Shown in pieces: positions 34,688-36,368 of a stretch of 36,368 bases of DNA (position 1 is its first letter; every line of letters begins with the position of its first letter). The notes beneath the pieces were generated by a model, which was not told the DNA's origin, ran no database searches, and worked only from the letters and a program-made list of their open reading frames with translations. This DNA is from Leptolyngbyaceae cyanobacterium SM1_4_3 (lineage in GTDB: Bacteria; Cyanobacteriota; Cyanobacteriia; Elainellales; Elainellaceae): the NCBI GenBank assembly GCA_012031415.1, contig JAAUTN010000025.1:1-36368 (forward strand), read 5' to 3'. The position numbers were made by a program, and so were the translations under genes.

Positions 34688-35608
34688 TTGGAGCTAAATC
34701 AGGTCATTATTGCTTACAAAGCTGGGGATTCCCTTAGCCAGCGCAGGGCAGAGCAGTGTGCTGAGCAGTTGGAAAACCGGAAATGTCGTGTCCTGGTCGG
34801 GCCGAGTGGTGCGAGGGACAACCCCTATCCGGTATTTTTGGCATCAGTACAGCAGAAGATAGACTTAGGACTGGTGTTTGGCGGGGATGGCACGACTCTA
34901 GCCGCTGCTCGTCACCTTGCGCCTGAAGGAATTCCAATTTTGGCAATCAACATTGGCGGACATTTGGGCTTTCTCACAGAATCTTCCGACTACTTAAAGG
35001 ACTCTGAGCAACTGTGGGATCGGCTGCTGCAAGATCGGTTTGCGGTGCAGCGACGCATGATGCTGCAAGCTTGCACCTTTGAGGGGGGACGCGAGAACCT
35101 GGAGCCAATGAGCGATCGCCACCTCGCCCTCAACGAAATGTGCGTTAAACCTGGCTCTGCCGATCGTATGATTACTTCTATCCTGGAAATGGAAATTGAC
35201 GGAGAAGTAGTCGATCAGTATCAGGGTGACGGTTTGATTATAGCCACTCCAACTGGCTCCACCTGCTACACTGTTGCGGCCAATGGTCCAATTATGCATC
35301 CCGGCATGGAGGCGATCGCGGTCACTCCCATCTGCCCCCTCAGCCTTTCCAGTCGCCCAATTGTTTTGCCTCCCGGTTCAGTTATCAGCATTTGGCCCCT
35401 GGCAGATCGAGACTTGACTACCAAACTGTGGATGGATGGCGTGTTAGCAACTTCAATTTGGCCGGGGCAGCGGGTAGACATTCGCATGGCAGACTGCTAC
35501 GCCAATTTCATCATCCTGCGCGAAAACTATTCTTATTACCAAACCCTGCGTGAAAAGTTGCAGTGGGCTGGTGCGCTGGTGCGCTACAGCAACAATCACC
35601 GCAACTAG
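34688..35608 (+). CDS. nadK: NAD kinase
   Basis: NAD kinase phosphorylates NAD to NADP, the acceptor of photosynthetic electrons. The 306-residue protein has the GGDG motif at residues 65-68 (LVFGGDGTTLAAARHL), NIGGHLGFLTE, and the conserved TPTGSTCYTVAANGP and PICPLSLSSRPIVLP segments. The start is TTG at 34688 (MELNQVIIAYKAGDS), 21 bases after ndhE, so it is probably co-transcribed with the NDH-1 genes. That puts NADP synthesis with electron-transfer subunits. A long hairpin lies downstream. Confidence 0.95.
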   Translation: MELNQVIIAYKAGDSLSQRRAEQCAEQLENRKCRVLVGPSGARDNPYPVFLASVQQKIDLGLVFGGDGTTLAAARHLAPEGIPILAINIGGHLGFLTESSDYLKDSEQLWDRLLQDRFAVQRRMMLQACTFEGGRENLEPMSDRHLALNEMCVKPGSADRMITSILEMEIDGEVVDQYQGDGLIIATPTGSTCYTVAANGPIMHPGMEAIAVTPICPLSLSSRPIVLPPGSVISIWPLADRDLTTKLWMDGVLATSIWPGQRVDIRMADCYANFIILRENYSYYQTLREKLQWAGALVRYSNNHRN

Positions 35609-35665
35609 AGAATAGATGAGTCTGACGCATTAGACCTCTTTCATTACACGCTTATTCCCAGGCAA

Positions 35666-35713
35666 TTTTGTGTGTAAAAGTCTCTACCCGTTCGGGAGCT
35701 TTCACACACAAAA
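35666..35713 (+). terminator. Long hairpin after nadK, probable transcription end
   Basis: TTTTGTGTGTAAAAG (35666-35680) pairs with CTTTCACACACAAAA (35699-35713) with a single mismatch, and CCCG/CGGG pairs inside (35687-35696). The position 58 bases after the nadK stop fits an operon end. The T run is on the 5' arm rather than after the stem on the + strand, so a terminator on the - strand is also possible. Confidence 0.5.
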
Positions 35714-35898
35714 ACTTCTTAATCAATGCCCATGACGCTATCTCTTATAAAGTTCTCTGCACCCTACAGAATAGGAGTGTAATTCTTGTTTGAAGACTCA
35801 GTGCTGAGACTGGGCACTAGCAGACAGGAACGGATAGTCTATCTTTAACCGAGTTTGGAAACTTTTGCAAACACCGGGAAACGACCAGGGTGTGCAGC

Positions 35899-35919
35899 TT
35901 TCTCTGCGGTGCAGAGAAA
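35899..35919. repeat. Perfect nine-base hairpin
   Basis: TTTCTCTGC (35899-35907) and GCAGAGAAA (35911-35919) are exact complements around GGT. Flanking GCAGC/GCTGC (35894-35898 and 35926-35930) can extend the structure with a gap. It lies 60 bases before the ATG at 35980 and might act in its leader. Confidence 0.5.
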
Positions 35920-35979
35920 TTTGTGCTGCTTTGAAATCTATCCGCATCGTCTATCTGCACATGAGCAAACCCAATCGGT

Positions 35980-36210
35980 ATGTATAAATTAAAACCCAGT
36001 ATCCAAGCTCGTTTGCTCTTTGTGACGACTTACCTCGTCCTGACCCTAGTTTGGCTACTTGGGGCATTTGCTCCAGCGGTGTTAGCAGCAAAAGAATATG
36101 TTCCGCCAGATGTTGGGCTGCCAGACCGCCGAGAATCAGGTGGCGCTCGCCTCCTGATCGAGCGTCAGCCGATCGATTTCTGGCAGGATGCTCCAAAAAA
36201 CCTCTATTAA
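35980..36210 (+). CDS. Short secreted or periplasmic protein, possibly truncated
   Basis: A 76-residue product from the ATG at 35980 has a typical signal peptide: basic start MYKLKPSIQARLL, hydrophobic core FVTTYLVLTLVWLLGAFAPA and likely cleavage after AVLA-A. The mature part is about 40 residues and begins KEYVPPDVGLPDRRESGGAR. That proline/glycine/arginine run recalls the start of DUF928-type secreted proteins, which are much longer, so the gene may be a remnant. It could also be a genuine short exported peptide. Not firm. Confidence 0.55.
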   Translation: MYKLKPSIQARLLFVTTYLVLTLVWLLGAFAPAVLAAKEYVPPDVGLPDRRESGGARLLIERQPIDFWQDAPKNLY

Positions 36211-36214
36211 CTTG

Positions 36215-36368
36215 CTATCGCTTTGCGTCTTGAGAATTACCGTAAATAGACTGAATTAGGGGCAGCGCTTCGGGTAGCCGACTGTAGCCTAACCAGATGG
36301 TACTTCCTCCTAGAATGCGATCGCCCAATCAATAGACGAGTCAACCACTTAACCTGAGAACGGAGCAG
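36215..36368 (-). CDS. C-terminal fragment of an unidentified gene entering from the right edge
   Basis: On the minus strand, a frame ending in TAG at 36215-36217 encodes ILGGSTIWLGYSRLPEALPL, then IQSIYGNSQDAKR. Upstream of the HIP1 site at 36317-36324 this frame is closed, but a neighbouring frame is open to the edge (SQVKWLTRLLIG). Removing one G beside the HIP1 site would join them into one sensible C-terminus. The product is not recognised. Only 154 bases are available, so both the gene and the break are tentative. Confidence 0.35.

Larger units (their letters stand above)
35609..35979. other. Intergenic region after nadK with two hairpins
   Basis: A 371-base non-coding stretch holding the long hairpin at 35666-35713 and the perfect one at 35899-35919. 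No promoter is convincing upstream of the ATG at 35980. Confidence 0.45.

Noticed and set aside
1-36368. Insertion sequence, prophage or defence island
   Set aside because: No transposase, integrase, phage or restriction genes were seen, and gene content is ordinary chromosomal apart from the palindrome-rich gap.

Overview
The window is chromosomal DNA of a cyanobacterium. The HIP1 octamer GCGATCGC recurs throughout, both inside genes and between them. Many products are cyanobacterial hallmarks: the plastid-type ndhA-ndhI-ndhG-ndhE cluster, a GH100 neutral invertase, a DUF2996 protein, a deoxyhypusine-synthase-like (SpeY-type) enzyme, and large hybrid kinases with phytochrome-family GAF or ethylene-receptor-type sensors. 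The many hybrid kinases, moderate GC content and loose gene spacing suggest a Leptolyngbya-like or similar genome, but the species cannot be fixed from the sequence alone.

Layout. 1-9.7 kb: housekeeping and conserved cyanobacterial genes (DUF2996, tRNA-Ser, cdsA, an LmeA-like DUF2993 protein, a Rho_N/DUF4912 protein, a conserved 187-aa protein, a single-domain response regulator, a tiny convergent ORF, tlyA, tRNA-Arg, a conserved 223-aa protein, a DCC thiol oxidoreductase). 9.7-11.5 kb: GH100 invertase, a CPXCG zinc-ribbon protein and a 52-aa two-helix membrane protein. 11.6-16.9 kb: a signalling island with a 1039-aa hybrid kinase (GAF, DXCF-type cyanobacteriochrome GAF, HisKA/HATPase, two receivers, HPt), followed by an RsbW-like kinase, a receiver-RsbU-like phosphatase and a STAS antagonist. 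17.3-22.3 kb: PBP2, CobO, a small conserved protein, an 837-base gap holding a candidate structured RNA, and the SpeY-like gene. 22.7-26.7 kb: an ethylene-receptor-like double hybrid kinase broken by two one-base frameshifts, each touching a HIP1 site. 26.7-31.2 kb: recQ, a MarR regulator, a DUF2269-like membrane protein, a conserved small protein and a divergent ECF-like sigma factor. 31.7-35.6 kb: ndhAIGE and NAD kinase. The end holds a short secreted protein and a fragment on the minus strand.

How the parts fit. The most coherent system is at 11.6-16.9 kb. A predicted bilin-binding sensor kinase has its own receivers and HPt. It sits beside a phosphatase whose activity should be set by an N-terminal receiver, and that phosphatase is flanked by a matching anti-sigma kinase and anti-anti-sigma protein. 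This looks like a light-input phosphorelay feeding a partner switch, but the link is inferred from proximity. The second sensor carries the Asp/Tyr/Cys/His residues of the copper-dependent ethylene-binding domain. The ndhAIGE-nadK run joins NDH-1 membrane-arm assembly with NADP supply.
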